Below are positions 8,501 through 17,198 of a stretch of DNA of 64,000 bases, piece by piece. The notes beneath the pieces are model-generated. The model was given only the letters and a program-made list of their open reading frames with translations. It was not told the DNA's origin and did no database searches. Made by a program: the position numbers and the translations under genes. The first letter of the stretch is position 1. Every line of letters begins with the position of its first letter. The stretch is from Dactylosporangium sp040689395 (GTDB taxonomy: Bacteria > Actinomycetota > Actinomycetes > Mycobacteriales > Micromonosporaceae), in assembly GCF_040689395.1 (NCBI RefSeq), contig NZ_JBFAZX010000007.1:248001-312000 (forward strand), given 5' to 3'.

Positions 8501-11500
8501 GTGCATCCGGCGCACACGCCCGCCCCCGCCTGGCGGAAACTGCTCAGTTCGCGATGGCGCATCGCCCTTGTGGTCGCCGTCGTCGCCGCCGTCGCCGTCG
8601 TGGTCGCGCCGTTCGCGCGCGCCGCCGACGGCCTGATCTCGCAAGGTAAACCGGTCACGGCCTCGTCGGCGCAGTCCGACGACCTGGCGCCCAGCTACGT
8701 CAACGACGGCAACGACGGGACCCGCTGGAGCAGCCAGTGGAGCGACCCGCAGTGGATCCGCATCGACCTCGGCGCGACCGCCACGATCAGCCAGGTCACG
8801 CTGCAGTGGGAGGGCGCCTACGGCAAGGCCTTCCAGATCCAGACCTCGGCCGACGACCAGAACTGGACCGACATCTACAGCACGACGACCGGCACCGGCG
8901 GCACGCAGACGCTGAACGTGTCGGGCAGCGGGCGCTACGTGCGCATGTACGGTACCGCCCGCGGCAGCGGGTACGGCTACTCGCTGTACGAGTTCAAGGT
9001 CTACGGCTCCTTCGGCGGCAGCGGCAACCCGTCGGCGGGCGCCTGCGGCACGACGAACGCCGCGCAGGGCAAGCCGGCCAGCGCGTCCTCGTCGGAGGGC
9101 GCCGGCACCGCCGCGAGCTACGCCTTCGACGGCGACGCGAACACCCGGTGGAGCAGCCAGTTCAGTGACCCGCAGTGGATCCAGGTCGACCTCGGCTCGA
9201 CCCAGTCGATCTGCCAGGTGGTCCTGCAGTGGGAGGCGGCCTACGCCAAGGCCTTCCAGATCCAGACGTCGATCAACGGCACCAGCTGGACCGACGTGTA
9301 CTCCACCACCACCGGCACCGGCGGCACGCAGACCATCCCGGTGACCGGCTCGGGCCGCTACGTGCGCATGTACGGCACGGCCCGCCCGGGCGGGTACGGC
9401 TACTCGCTGTACGAGTTCAAGGTCTTCACCAGTAGCGGCCCGACGCAGTCGGCCTCGCCCAGCGCGTCGCCGAGCCCGTCGACCTCGACCCCCCCGACGC
9501 AGGAGCCGGGCTGGACGACCGTGTGGACCGACACCTTCGACGGCGCCGCGAACACCTCGCCGTCGGCCGCGAACTGGATCATGCGTACCGGCACCCAGTT
9601 CCCCGGCGGCGCCGCCAACTGGGGTACCGGCGAGGTGGAGACCGCCAGCAACAGCACCGCCAACGTGTACCTCGACGGCGCCGGCAAGCTGAACATCAAG
9701 GCGATCCGCGACGGCGCGGGCAACTGGACCTCGGGCCGCCTGGAGACCCAGCGCACCGACTTCCAGGCCGGCGCGGGCGAGCAGGTCAAGTTCACCGCGC
9801 TGATCAAGCAGCCCGACGTCGCGGGCGGCGCCGGCTACTGGCCGGGCTTCCGGGCCACCGGCGCGGCGTACCGCGGCAACTTCAACAACTGGCCCGGCGT
9901 CGGCGAGACCGACATCATGACCGACGTCAACGGCCGCAGCCAGCTGGCGCAGACCCTGCACTGCGGCACCGCGCCCGACGGGCCGTGCGGCGAGTACAAC
10001 GGCCGCAGCTCCGGCCTGGCCAGCTGCACCGGCTGCCAGACCGGCTACCACGAGTACACCCAGGTCATCGACCGGGCCAAGACGGACGAGGAGATCCGCT
10101 TCTACCTCGACGGCAAGCAGACGTGGGTCGTGCGGGAGAGCCAGGTCGGCGTGACCGCGTGGAACGCCGCCGTGCACCACGGTTTCTACCTGCGCTTCGA
10201 CCTGTCCATCGGCGGCTCGCTGCCCAACGCGATCGCCGGCTTCACCACCCCGACGCCGAACACCACCTCCGGCGGCGTGCTCAGCGTCGACTCGGTCACC
10301 GTGGCGAAGGCGACCGGCACCGTCCCGCCGGCGATGACCGACCCGGCGACCCCGGCCGGCCCGAACGTGGTCAAGGTGACCGGCAGCCAGGGCAACTGGC
10401 AGCTGCAGGTCGACGGCCAGCCGTGGGAGGTCCGCGGCCTGACCTACGGCCCGCCGCAGGGCGCCGCCGACGGGTACATGCGCGACCTGCGCAACATGGG
10501 CGTCAACACGGTGCGCACCTGGGGCGTCGACGACGCGCAGACCCCGGAGTTGCTGGGCCGTGCGGCCCAGCAGGGCATGAAGGTGATCGTCGGGCACTGG
10601 CTCAACCAGGGTGCGGACTACGTCAACGACACCGCGTACAAGAACAACACCAAGACCGAGATCGTCAACCGGGTCAACGCCCTGAAGAACAACCCGGGCG
10701 TGCTCATGTGGGACGTCGGCAACGAGGTCATCCTCACGATGCAGGACCACGGCCTGTCCGCCGCCGAGGTCGAGGCCCGCCGGGTCGCGTACGCCAAGTA
10801 CGTGGACGAGCTGGCCGTGGCCATCCACGCCGCCGACCCGAACCACCCGGTCACCTCGACCGACGCCTACACCGGCGCGTGGCCCTACTACAAGGCGAAC
10901 TCGCCGCACCTGGACCTGCTGGCCGTGAACTCCTACGGCGCGATCGGCAACATCAAGCAGGACTGGATCAACGGCGGGTACACCAAGCCGTACGTGGTCA
11001 CCGAGGGCGGCCCGGCCGGCGAGTGGGAGGTGCCCAACGACGTCAACGGCGTGCCGACCGAGCCGACCGACCTGCAGAAGCGCGACGGTTACACGGCCAG
11101 CTGGAACGCCATCAAGTCGCACCCGGGCGTGGCGCTCGGCGCGACGGAGTTCCACTACGGCCTGGAGAACGACTTCGGTGGCGTGTGGCTCAACACCTAC
11201 GGCGGCGGCTGGCGGCGGCTCGGATACGGGGCGCTGAAGCAGGCGTACACCGGCTCCCCGCTTTCCAACACCGCGCCGCAGATCACCTCGATGACGCTCA
11301 GCAACCAGACCGCGGTGCCGGCCGCCAGCCAGTTCACCGTCAACGTCGCCGCGAGCGACCCCGACGGTGACACCATCCGCTACAACCTCATGGCCAGCGA
11401 CAAGTACATCACCGGCGGCACCGGCCTGCGCAACCTGAACTTCACGCAGAACGGCAGCACGTTCACGGTGACCGCGCCGGAGACGCTCGGCGTGTGGAAG

Positions 11501-11977
11501 ATCTACGTGTACGCGTTCGACGGCCAGGGCAACGTCGGCATCGAGACCCGCTCGTTCAAGGTCGTCGCGCCGTCGATCCCCGGCACGAACATCGCGCTGA
11601 ACAAGCCGGTGACCGCGTCGAGCTACCAGCCGACCGGCGCCAACGGCCCGCAGCTGCCCAAGTACGCCACCGACGGCGACTACGGCACCCGCTGGGCCAG
11701 CGAGTGGGTCGACACCGCGTGGATCACGGTGGACCTCGGCAGCAAGCAGACCTTCAACAAGGTGTTCCTGGCGTGGGAGGCGGCGTACGCCAAGGGCTAC
11801 CAGATCCAGACGTCCGACGACAACGTCAACTGGACGACGATCTACTCGACCGCGGCCGGCGACGGCGGGTTCGACGACATCAACGTCAACGGCAACGCGC
11901 GGTACGTTCGGATGAACGGACAGGTCCGGGCCACCACGTACGGATATTCTCTCTGGGAGTTCGGCGTGTACCGCTAG
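8501..11977 (+). CDS. Secreted multidomain glycosidase: CBM32-CBM32-GH16-like-GH2/5-like-Ig-CBM32
   Basis: A 1158-residue exported protein from GTG 8501. Residues 1-46 are a signal peptide (hydrophobic run ending FARA-A). Two F5/8 type C (CBM32-like) domains follow at about 48-175 and 185-310, then a Ser/Pro/Thr linker. A GH16-like jelly roll occupies about 335-600, and a TIM-barrel hydrolase about 625-920 with acid/base Glu742 (WDVGNEVI) and probable nucleophile Glu835 (VTEGG). An Ig-like domain and a third F5/8C domain close the protein. In the GH16 part the ExDxxE motif reads E469-T-D-I-M-T474, so the usual acid/base glutamate is replaced by threonine. Probable role: extracellular glucan breakdown feeding the GH1 enzyme. 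Confidence 0.85.
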   Translation: MHPAHTPAPAWRKLLSSRWRIALVVAVVAAVAVVVAPFARAADGLISQGKPVTASSAQSDDLAPSYVNDGNDGTRWSSQWSDPQWIRIDLGATATISQVTLQWEGAYGKAFQIQTSADDQNWTDIYSTTTGTGGTQTLNVSGSGRYVRMYGTARGSGYGYSLYEFKVYGSFGGSGNPSAGACGTTNAAQGKPASASSSEGAGTAASYAFDGDANTRWSSQFSDPQWIQVDLGSTQSICQVVLQWEAAYAKAFQIQTSINGTSWTDVYSTTTGTGGTQTIPVTGSGRYVRMYGTARPGGYGYSLYEFKVFTSSGPTQSASPSASPSPSTSTPPTQEPGWTTVWTDTFDGAANTSPSAANWIMRTGTQFPGGAANWGTGEVETASNSTANVYLDGAGKLNIKAIRDGAGNWTSGRLETQRTDFQAGAGEQVKFTALIKQPDVAGGAGYWPGFRATGAAYRGNFNNWPGVGETDIMTDVNGRSQLAQTLHCGTAPDGPCGEYNGRSSGLASCTGCQTGYHEYTQVIDRAKTDEEIRFYLDGKQTWVVRESQVGVTAWNAAVHHGFYLRFDLSIGGSLPNAIAGFTTPTPNTTSGGVLSVDSVTVAKATGTVPPAMTDPATPAGPNVVKVTGSQGNWQLQVDGQPWEVRGLTYGPPQGAADGYMRDLRNMGVNTVRTWGVDDAQTPELLGRAAQQGMKVIVGHWLNQGADYVNDTAYKNNTKTEIVNRVNALKNNPGVLMWDVGNEVILTMQDHGLSAAEVEARRVAYAKYVDELAVAIHAADPNHPVTSTDAYTGAWPYYKANSPHLDLLAVNSYGAIGNIKQDWINGGYTKPYVVTEGGPAGEWEVPNDVNGVPTEPTDLQKRDGYTASWNAIKSHPGVALGATEFHYGLENDFGGVWLNTYGGGWRRLGYGALKQAYTGSPLSNTAPQITSMTLSNQTAVPAASQFTVNVAASDPDGDTIRYNLMASDKYITGGTGLRNLNFTQNGSTFTVTAPETLGVWKIYVYAFDGQGNVGIETRSFKVVAPSIPGTNIALNKPVTASSYQPTGANGPQLPKYATDGDYGTRWASEWVDTAWITVDLGSKQTFNKVFLAWEAAYAKGYQIQTSDDNVNWTTIYSTAAGDGGFDDINVNGNARYVRMNGQVRATTYGYSLWEFGVYR

Positions 11978-11989
11978 GCATCGCGGCCG

Positions 11990-12029
11990 GGAAGCGCTCT
12001 CTGGGACTTTTGCCCGGAGAGCGCTTTCC
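11990..12029. promoter_or_regulatory. Paired operator-like half-sites forming a hairpin between glycosidase and lacI
   Basis: GGAAGCGCTCTCTGGG (11990-12005) and CCCGGAGAGCGCTTTCC (12013-12029) are near-perfect inverted copies with a 7-base loop. Each contains a degenerate copy of the GGAGAGCGCTCTCC operator. The structure can terminate the upstream transcript and also bind the LacI protein, giving autoregulation of the gene at 12051. Confidence 0.6.
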
Positions 12030-12050
12030 GTCTTCGTGCTATAAAAGCGC

Positions 12051-13088
12051 GTGATGAGCGAAAAACGGCGACCGACCCTCGAAGACGTTGCTGAGGCCGC
12101 GGGCGTGTCCCGGGCCACCGTCTCCCGGGTCATCAACGGCGTGCGCAACGTCGACCCCAAGCTGCACGAGATCGTGTGGCAGGCCGTCGACGCGACCGGC
12201 TACGTGCCGAACCGGGCCGCGCGGTCGCTCGTCACGCGCCGCAGCGGTACCGTGGCGCTGGTCGTCTCCGACGCGGTGTCGCACGACGACGACCCGTTCA
12301 TGCGCCGGTTCTTCGCCGACCCGTTCTTCGGCCGCATCGTCGGCGGGGTGATGAGCGTTCTGCGGCCGAAGGGCATCCAGCTGGCGTTGCAGATCGTCGG
12401 CACCCAGCAGGCCCGCACCCGGCTCGTCGGCGACCTCGGCCAGGGCCAGGCCGACGGGGCCGTGGTCCTGTCGCTGCACCCCGACGACACGTTGCCGCAG
12501 CAGCTGTGCGACGCCGGCATCGCCGCCGCGCTCGTCGGGCGCCCCGCACAGCCGGTGCCGATCTCGTACGTCGACCTGGCCAACGACGCCGGCGGTGCCC
12601 TGGCCGCCGAGCACCTCCTCGGCCGCGGCTGCACCCGGCTCGGCATGATCACCGGGCCGGCGCACGTGCCCGCCTCGCAGGACCGCCTCACCGGCTTCCG
12701 GCAGGCCCTGGCCCGCCACGGGCACGCCTGGTTCCCCACCGTGGAGGGCGGCTTCACCTACGAGTCCGGCGAGTCGGCGATGCTCGCGCTGATCTCGCAG
12801 CACCCCGGCCTGGAGGGCGTGTTCGTGGCCAACGACCTCATGGCCCAGGGCGCGCTGATGGCCCTGCGCACGCGCGACGTGCGGGTGCCCGACGACATCG
12901 CGGTGATCGGCTTCGACGACAGCAGTGCGGCGCTGGACGCGCGGCCGCAGCTGACCACGGTGCGCCACCCGCTCGAGGACATGGCGGCGGAGACGACGCG
13001 GCTGGTCCTGGCCCGTATCGACGACCCGTCGCTGCGCGTGGAGTCGGTCATCTTCGATCCGAAGCTGGTGGTACGGCAGTCCGCGTAG
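12051..13088 (+). CDS. LacI-family repressor of the glucoside locus
   Basis: A 345-residue repressor. The N-terminal helix-turn-helix and hinge are clear (TLEDVAEAAGVSRATVSRVI; then GYVPNRAARSLVTRR). Residues about 65-340 are the periplasmic-binding-protein-like sugar sensor, ending with GFDDSSAALDARPQLTTV. The start is GTG 12051, with ATG 12054 directly next to it. It follows the secreted glycosidase on the same strand, and repeats of GGAGAGCGCTCTCC occur at the GH1, glycosidase and lacI promoters, matching CebR/BglR-type control by a beta-glucoside inducer. Confidence 0.9.
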   Translation: MMSEKRRPTLEDVAEAAGVSRATVSRVINGVRNVDPKLHEIVWQAVDATGYVPNRAARSLVTRRSGTVALVVSDAVSHDDDPFMRRFFADPFFGRIVGGVMSVLRPKGIQLALQIVGTQQARTRLVGDLGQGQADGAVVLSLHPDDTLPQQLCDAGIAAALVGRPAQPVPISYVDLANDAGGALAAEHLLGRGCTRLGMITGPAHVPASQDRLTGFRQALARHGHAWFPTVEGGFTYESGESAMLALISQHPGLEGVFVANDLMAQGALMALRTRDVRVPDDIAVIGFDDSSAALDARPQLTTVRHPLEDMAAETTRLVLARIDDPSLRVESVIFDPKLVVRQSA

Positions 13089-13162
13089 CCCGCGGCCGCG
13101 GGGTTTCGGGGCCGCGGAGTTTCGGGGCAGCGCGGGTTCGGGGCCGCTGGCATGCTGTGTTC

Positions 13163-14029
13163 GTGGAAGCCGACATCGCCGTGGACGCCGCCCTGGTTCG
13201 CCGGCTGATCCTGGAGCAGCACCCCGATCTCGACGGCCCGCTGTCGCAGGTCGCGATGGGCTGGGACAACGCGATCTACCGCCTCGGCGCCGACCTGGCC
13301 GTGCGCCTGCCGCGCCGCCGGGTCGCCGCCGAGCTGGTGTATCGCGAGCAGCACTGGCTGCCGCGGCTGGCCGTGGCGCTGCCGGTGCCGGTCCCGGTGC
13401 CCGTGCGGGTGGGCGTGCCCTCGGGGGGCTTCCCGTTCCCGTGGAGCATCACGCCGTGGCTGACCGGCACCGTCGTCGCCGCCTCCCCGGTCGCGCCGCG
13501 CGCCGCGTTCGCCGCGCAGCTGGCCGGGTTTCTCGCGGCCCTGCACGTGCCCGCGCCCGCCGCGGCGCCTGCGAACCCGGTGCGCGGCGTGCCGTTGTCC
13601 ACCCGCGCGGAGGCGATGGCCGAGCGCTTCGCCACCGGGCGCGTGCCCGCCGGCCTGCGGGGGCTGTGGGACGAGCTCGTGGCGGTACCGTTCTGGGCCG
13701 GGCCGCCGCTGTGGGTGCACGGCGACCCGCACCCCGGCAACCTGCTCACCGGCCCCGACGGGCGGCTCGCCGCGGTTCTGGACTTCGGTGACCTCACGTC
13801 GGGAGACCCGGCCACCGACCTCGCCGCCGCGTGGCTGGTCTTCGACGCCCCGGCGCGGGCGGTGTTCCGCGCGGCGCTGGGCTGCGGCCCGGGCCGTGAC
13901 GAGGCGACCTGGCAGCGAGCGCGCGGCTGGGCGCTGAACATCGGCGCCGCTCTCGCCGCCGACGCGACGGGGACCCCCGAGATGGCCGCGGTAGCCGAGC
14001 ACACCCTGCGCGAGGTGCGTCTGGGCTGA
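13163..14029 (+). CDS. Aminoglycoside phosphotransferase (APH)-family kinase
   Basis: A 288-residue kinase-like protein. The catalytic loop LWVHGDPHPGNLL and the metal-binding DFGDLTSGDP are intact, as is the N-terminal nucleotide-binding region (WDNAIYRLGADLAVRLPRR). The family phosphorylates small molecules such as aminoglycosides, macrolides or metabolites; the substrate cannot be predicted. GTG 13163 starts the protein; upstream are three degenerate repeats of a GTTTCGGGGC unit. It sits downstream of lacI but is separated by 74 bases. Confidence 0.85.
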   Translation: MEADIAVDAALVRRLILEQHPDLDGPLSQVAMGWDNAIYRLGADLAVRLPRRRVAAELVYREQHWLPRLAVALPVPVPVPVRVGVPSGGFPFPWSITPWLTGTVVAASPVAPRAAFAAQLAGFLAALHVPAPAAAPANPVRGVPLSTRAEAMAERFATGRVPAGLRGLWDELVAVPFWAGPPLWVHGDPHPGNLLTGPDGRLAAVLDFGDLTSGDPATDLAAAWLVFDAPARAVFRAALGCGPGRDEATWQRARGWALNIGAALAADATGTPEMAAVAEHTLREVRLG

Positions 14030-14055
14030 GGCGTGGTCATGAGGCTCGGTCATGC

Positions 14056-14071
14056 GGGAGAGCGCTCTCCC
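14056..14071. promoter_or_regulatory. LacI-type operator copy
   Basis: Perfect 16-bp palindrome GGGAGAGCGCTCTCCC, 27 bases after the kinase stop and 78 bases before the next copy at 14149. The pair could allow DNA looping. Confidence 0.6.
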
Positions 14072-14112
14072 AAGATCTCGCCCGACGGCCCCGCGGGACG
14101 TCCTCTCCGCCG

Positions 14113-14164
14113 TTGACAGGGCTCCGGCCAGGCGGGAGACTGGCGGTGTGGAGAGCGCTCTCCA
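14113..14164 (+). promoter_or_regulatory. Promoter with LacI operator at the start site
   Basis: TTGACA at 14113-14118, a 17-base spacer and GAGACT at 14136-14141 form a good vegetative promoter facing right. The palindrome TGGAGAGCGCTCTCCA at 14149-14164 covers the expected start of transcription. The first convincing coding sequence in this direction begins only at 14554. Confidence 0.6.
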
Positions 14165-14553
14165 AAGGGTCGGGTGCCGGCGGAGGGCGCTGTCCAGGGC
14201 GGCCAGCGCCCTGGGTCAGTGGGCTTGACCAGGGCTGACTGGGTCGCCCGGCCAGTGGTGCAGGGCCATGGTCGTTCGGGTCGGTCACCAGGCGGGGGCT
14301 ACCCGGGCGTTCTGGTGTCTCCGGGCGGGGACACAAGCCGCGCCGGCCGGGCGCGGCGACCGGGCCGACTGCCGGGCGCTTCGCATGCGTTGTGGCGGTG
14401 ACCGGGTTGGGATCCCCGCCACCGGGCGTGGCCGTGCGAGCGGCCGCACCCGTGCCGACCTTGCGGCTGCGGCGGCCGCACCGGGGCTCTGGGCGCCCGG
14501 GACCGCCGCAGCCGCAGGCTCCGCGTCCCGTCACCGGAAGGGCTCACACCGCC
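14165..14553. other. Long leader or gene-poor stretch after the LacI-controlled promoter
   Basis: About 390 bases between the promoter at 14113 and the lipoprotein gene. Small frames here are glycine/arginine-rich and not convincing. It may be a long untranslated leader or the remains of a sugar gene formerly controlled by the promoter. Confidence 0.4.
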
Positions 14554-15156
14554 ATGCGACGCCTGCCGAACCCGCTGCTGTCGCTCGCCGCCGTCCTGGC
14601 TCGCGTAGTCCTGGCCCTCGCAGTCGTGACCCTCGCCGCCGGCTGCGGTGCGCCCGCCACCGTGCGACACCCCGTGCCGTCCGCCTCCACCTCCGCCTCC
14701 GCCGTGGCCGCCGCCGCGGACTTCGGCGGCACCGATCTCGCCTGGGTCGAGCTGATGATCCCGATGGACGAGCAGTTGCTGCCGGTGCTCGATCTGCTGC
14801 GGCAGCGGGCGTCCGACCCGGCGCTGGTAGCGCTCGCCGGGGAGCTGCGCGGGGTGTACGACGGGGAGCTGCCCCGGCTGCGCGCCCTCTCCGACCAGGC
14901 CGGGCTGCCCAGGGACAACCCGCACAAGGGTCACAGGATGCCGGGCCTCGTCGACGCCGACCGGCTGGCTTCGCTGCGGGCCGGCTCGGGGGCCGACTTC
15001 CAGCGGCAGGCCGTGGACTGCCTGCGGGAGCACCTCGACCAGCTGGGCCGGCTCGCGGCCGCCGAGATCACCAACGGCACCAGCCCGGCCGTGAAGGCCC
15101 TGGCCCGGCAGGTCGCCGAGACCCGGGGCGGCGCGAGCGCGCGTCTGCCGAAGTGA
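14554..15156 (+). CDS. DUF305-family lipoprotein
   Basis: A 200-residue exported lipoprotein from ATG 14554. Residues 1-30 are a lipoprotein signal peptide ending in the lipobox LAAGC. After an alanine/serine linker, the rest is a helical DUF305-like domain (WVELMIPMDEQLLPVLDL; FQRQAVDCLREHLDQLGRL). Related proteins are ferritin-like bundles that often bear histidine and methionine; here the usual HHxxM motif reads IPMDEQ, so copper binding is doubtful. Function unknown. Confidence 0.72.
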   Translation: MRRLPNPLLSLAAVLARVVLALAVVTLAAGCGAPATVRHPVPSASTSASAVAAAADFGGTDLAWVELMIPMDEQLLPVLDLLRQRASDPALVALAGELRGVYDGELPRLRALSDQAGLPRDNPHKGHRMPGLVDADRLASLRAGSGADFQRQAVDCLREHLDQLGRLAAAEITNGTSPAVKALARQVAETRGGASARLPK

Positions 15157-15186
15157 ACGGCCGGCGACCAGGCCGGGCCGGGCCGG

Positions 15187-15636
15187 TCAGACCTTCGGCA
15201 CGTCGAAGAGGCTGGGGAACTTCGCGGTCAGCACCATGTCCCCCTTGGTGTGCAGCTTGCCCTTCATCACCAGGATCACCGGGTGCGCGTTGCCGGTCAC
15301 CACATGCAGGAAGTCGACCGCGCCGATGGTCAGTGTCAGCCTCGGCTCCCTGGTGGGTGCCGGGGACACCCGGCAGACCCCGTTGGAGATGGTCAGCTCG
15401 TAGCGGTCGGTGCCGCCGTCCGGCCGGTCGCCGATGACCCAATGAATGACGGCGTCGAGGGAGCTCGCCCGATCCGCCCGGAAGACGTCCGGCATGCGCC
15501 GGAACAGTTCGTCGAGGACGGCGCAGCGCCGCTCGCCGGTCATCAGGTTCCGTAGGTCCTCGACTGGGGTCCGTTTGACCAGCCTCGCGAAATCCCCGGG
15601 CTCCGTCGCCGCGGGGTTTGCGTCATGTATGGACAT
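15187..15636 (-). CDS. SCP2 sterol-binding domain protein
   Basis: A 149-residue protein from ATG 15636 (GAAGGAG upstream). Residues about 30-145 form an SCP2-type lipid-binding fold (FRADRASSLDAVIHWVIGD; LTLTIGAVDFLHVVTGN; KGDMVLTAKFPSLFDVPK). Members bind hydrophobic ligands or act as companion domains. It is divergent from the FAD oxidase and lies at what looks like the left border of the antibiotic cluster. Confidence 0.8.
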   Translation of the reverse strand: MSIHDANPAATEPGDFARLVKRTPVEDLRNLMTGERRCAVLDELFRRMPDVFRADRASSLDAVIHWVIGDRPDGGTDRYELTISNGVCRVSPAPTREPRLTLTIGAVDFLHVVTGNAHPVILVMKGKLHTKGDMVLTAKFPSLFDVPKV

Positions 15637-15805
15637 GCTCGGCTCCTTCGGTCACTGCCTGCAACGATTGTCCCGGGATCCCTTACCCGCGCCCACTTCC
15701 AGCTTGCGGCCGCCGCACAGTGTCAGCGCACGCTCGGACACGGAGCGGCACTTCCCCGGTGCGACGATGAACGCGATCGCGACGAGTGTCCTTTGCGGAG
15801 GCATG

Positions 15806-17137
15806 ATGAGCTTCGTTTCCGTTGCCGGACTGCGGGCCGGTGCCCGCGAATGGACCAGCACCGCAGGGCCTGGCATCGTGGCCGTGCCGAACCTCGACGG
15901 AGTCCTCAGCACCCACGACGACGACCTGGCCGGCGCCTCGACCGACTTCGGCAACCGTGTCCGCCGCCGGCCGCTGGCGGTGCTGCGTCCGCGCACCGCG
16001 GCGGACGTCGCGGCGATCGTGCGGTTCGGCCGCGAATGCGGGGTCCCCGTCGTCGCCCGCGGGTCGGGCCACTCGGTCGAGGGCCAGGCACAGGTCCGCG
16101 ACGGGATCGTGGTGGACATGGGCTCGCTCGCCGAGATCCACGACAGCGGGCCGGACCGGATCAGTGCCGACGCCGGCGCCCGCTGGAGCGCGGTCGTCGC
16201 GGCCACGCTGCCGAAGGGCCTCGCGCCGCCGGTGCTGCCGGACTACCTCGAGCTGTCGGTCGGCGGCACCCTGTCCGTGGGCGGGGTCGGCGGCGCCAGC
16301 CATCGGTACGGCAGCCAGGCCGACAACGTCCTGGACCTTGACGTCGTCACGCCGCTCGGTGAGCTGCTCACCTGCTCACCGACCCGCGACGCCGCCCTGT
16401 TCGACGCGGTCAGGGCGACCCAGGGCCGGTACGGCATCATCACCCGCGCCACGATGGCGCTGGCGCCGGCGCAGCGCACCGCCCGGCGGCATCTGCTCAG
16501 CTATCACGACCTCGGTGCGTTTCTCGCCGACCAGCGGCGGCTGATCGGCGACCGGCGCTTCGACCACGTGCTCGGCCACGCCCGCCCGGGGCCCACCGGA
16601 TGGACCTACGTCCTGGAGGTCGTGAGCACCTACACCCCGCCCCGGCGTCCCGACGATCGCGCGCTGCTGGCCGACCTCGCCCACGAGCGGGGCAGCGAGG
16701 AGAGCGAGACCAGTGGCTACGGGGACTTCCTCGGCCGGCTCGCCCCGTTCGAGGCGCGACTGCGAGCAGTCGGCGCCTGGCAGCATCATCCCCACCCGCG
16801 CTGCAACGTCCTGCTGCCCGGCCGGCACGCCCAGGCGGTCATCGCCGGCGAGCTCGGCGGGACGGGGCCGGGGGACATCGGCGACGGCGGCAGCGTCCTC
16901 ATCAACGCCATCCCCACCGCTCGGCTGCAGGCACCGTACATGCCGAACGTGAACGATCCGGTGACCGTCCTGTTCGGGATGCAGCGCACCGCGCCGCCCG
17001 GCGACACCGGCGTCTTGGAGCGGATGCTGCGGGCCAACGCGGCGCTGCGCGCGAGCGCCGTGATCCTGGGCGGTGCCGACTACGCCGGTGCCACGGCCCA
17101 CCACGACTCGCGATCCGGCGCGGCGCACACGTGCTGA
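15806..17137 (+). CDS. FAD-linked oxidase (PCMH/berberine-bridge type), short C-terminus
   Basis: A 443-residue flavoprotein. The FAD-binding PCMH domain is seen at about 35-200 with VARGSGHSVEGQAQV (the histidine is the usual covalent flavin site) and GGVGGASHRYGSQADN. The substrate domain follows. ATG 15806 is chosen because GGAGG precedes it by four bases; ATG 15767 is an alternative. The protein ends at GGADYAGATAHHDSRSGAAH-TC and lacks the family's usual closing WRRHFG...FDPxxVLTPG block, so about 50 residues appear missing. Possible roles are oxidation of a cluster intermediate or an unrelated alcohol. It converges on the DUF1702 gene. Confidence 0.75.
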   Translation: MSFVSVAGLRAGAREWTSTAGPGIVAVPNLDGVLSTHDDDLAGASTDFGNRVRRRPLAVLRPRTAADVAAIVRFGRECGVPVVARGSGHSVEGQAQVRDGIVVDMGSLAEIHDSGPDRISADAGARWSAVVAATLPKGLAPPVLPDYLELSVGGTLSVGGVGGASHRYGSQADNVLDLDVVTPLGELLTCSPTRDAALFDAVRATQGRYGIITRATMALAPAQRTARRHLLSYHDLGAFLADQRRLIGDRRFDHVLGHARPGPTGWTYVLEVVSTYTPPRRPDDRALLADLAHERGSEESETSGYGDFLGRLAPFEARLRAVGAWQHHPHPRCNVLLPGRHAQAVIAGELGGTGPGDIGDGGSVLINAIPTARLQAPYMPNVNDPVTVLFGMQRTAPPGDTGVLERMLRANAALRASAVILGGADYAGATAHHDSRSGAAHTC

Positions 17138-17198
17138 TCGGTGCACATCCCGCACGCCGACGGCGGCGACCCGCTCAGCGGGCCGCCGCCGCAACCGG

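Noticed and set aside
8477..12160. Minus-strand open frame of 1227 residues
   Set aside because: It is antisense to the multidomain glycosidase and consists of low-complexity Val/Arg/Gly residues typical of the opposite frame of GC-rich genes.
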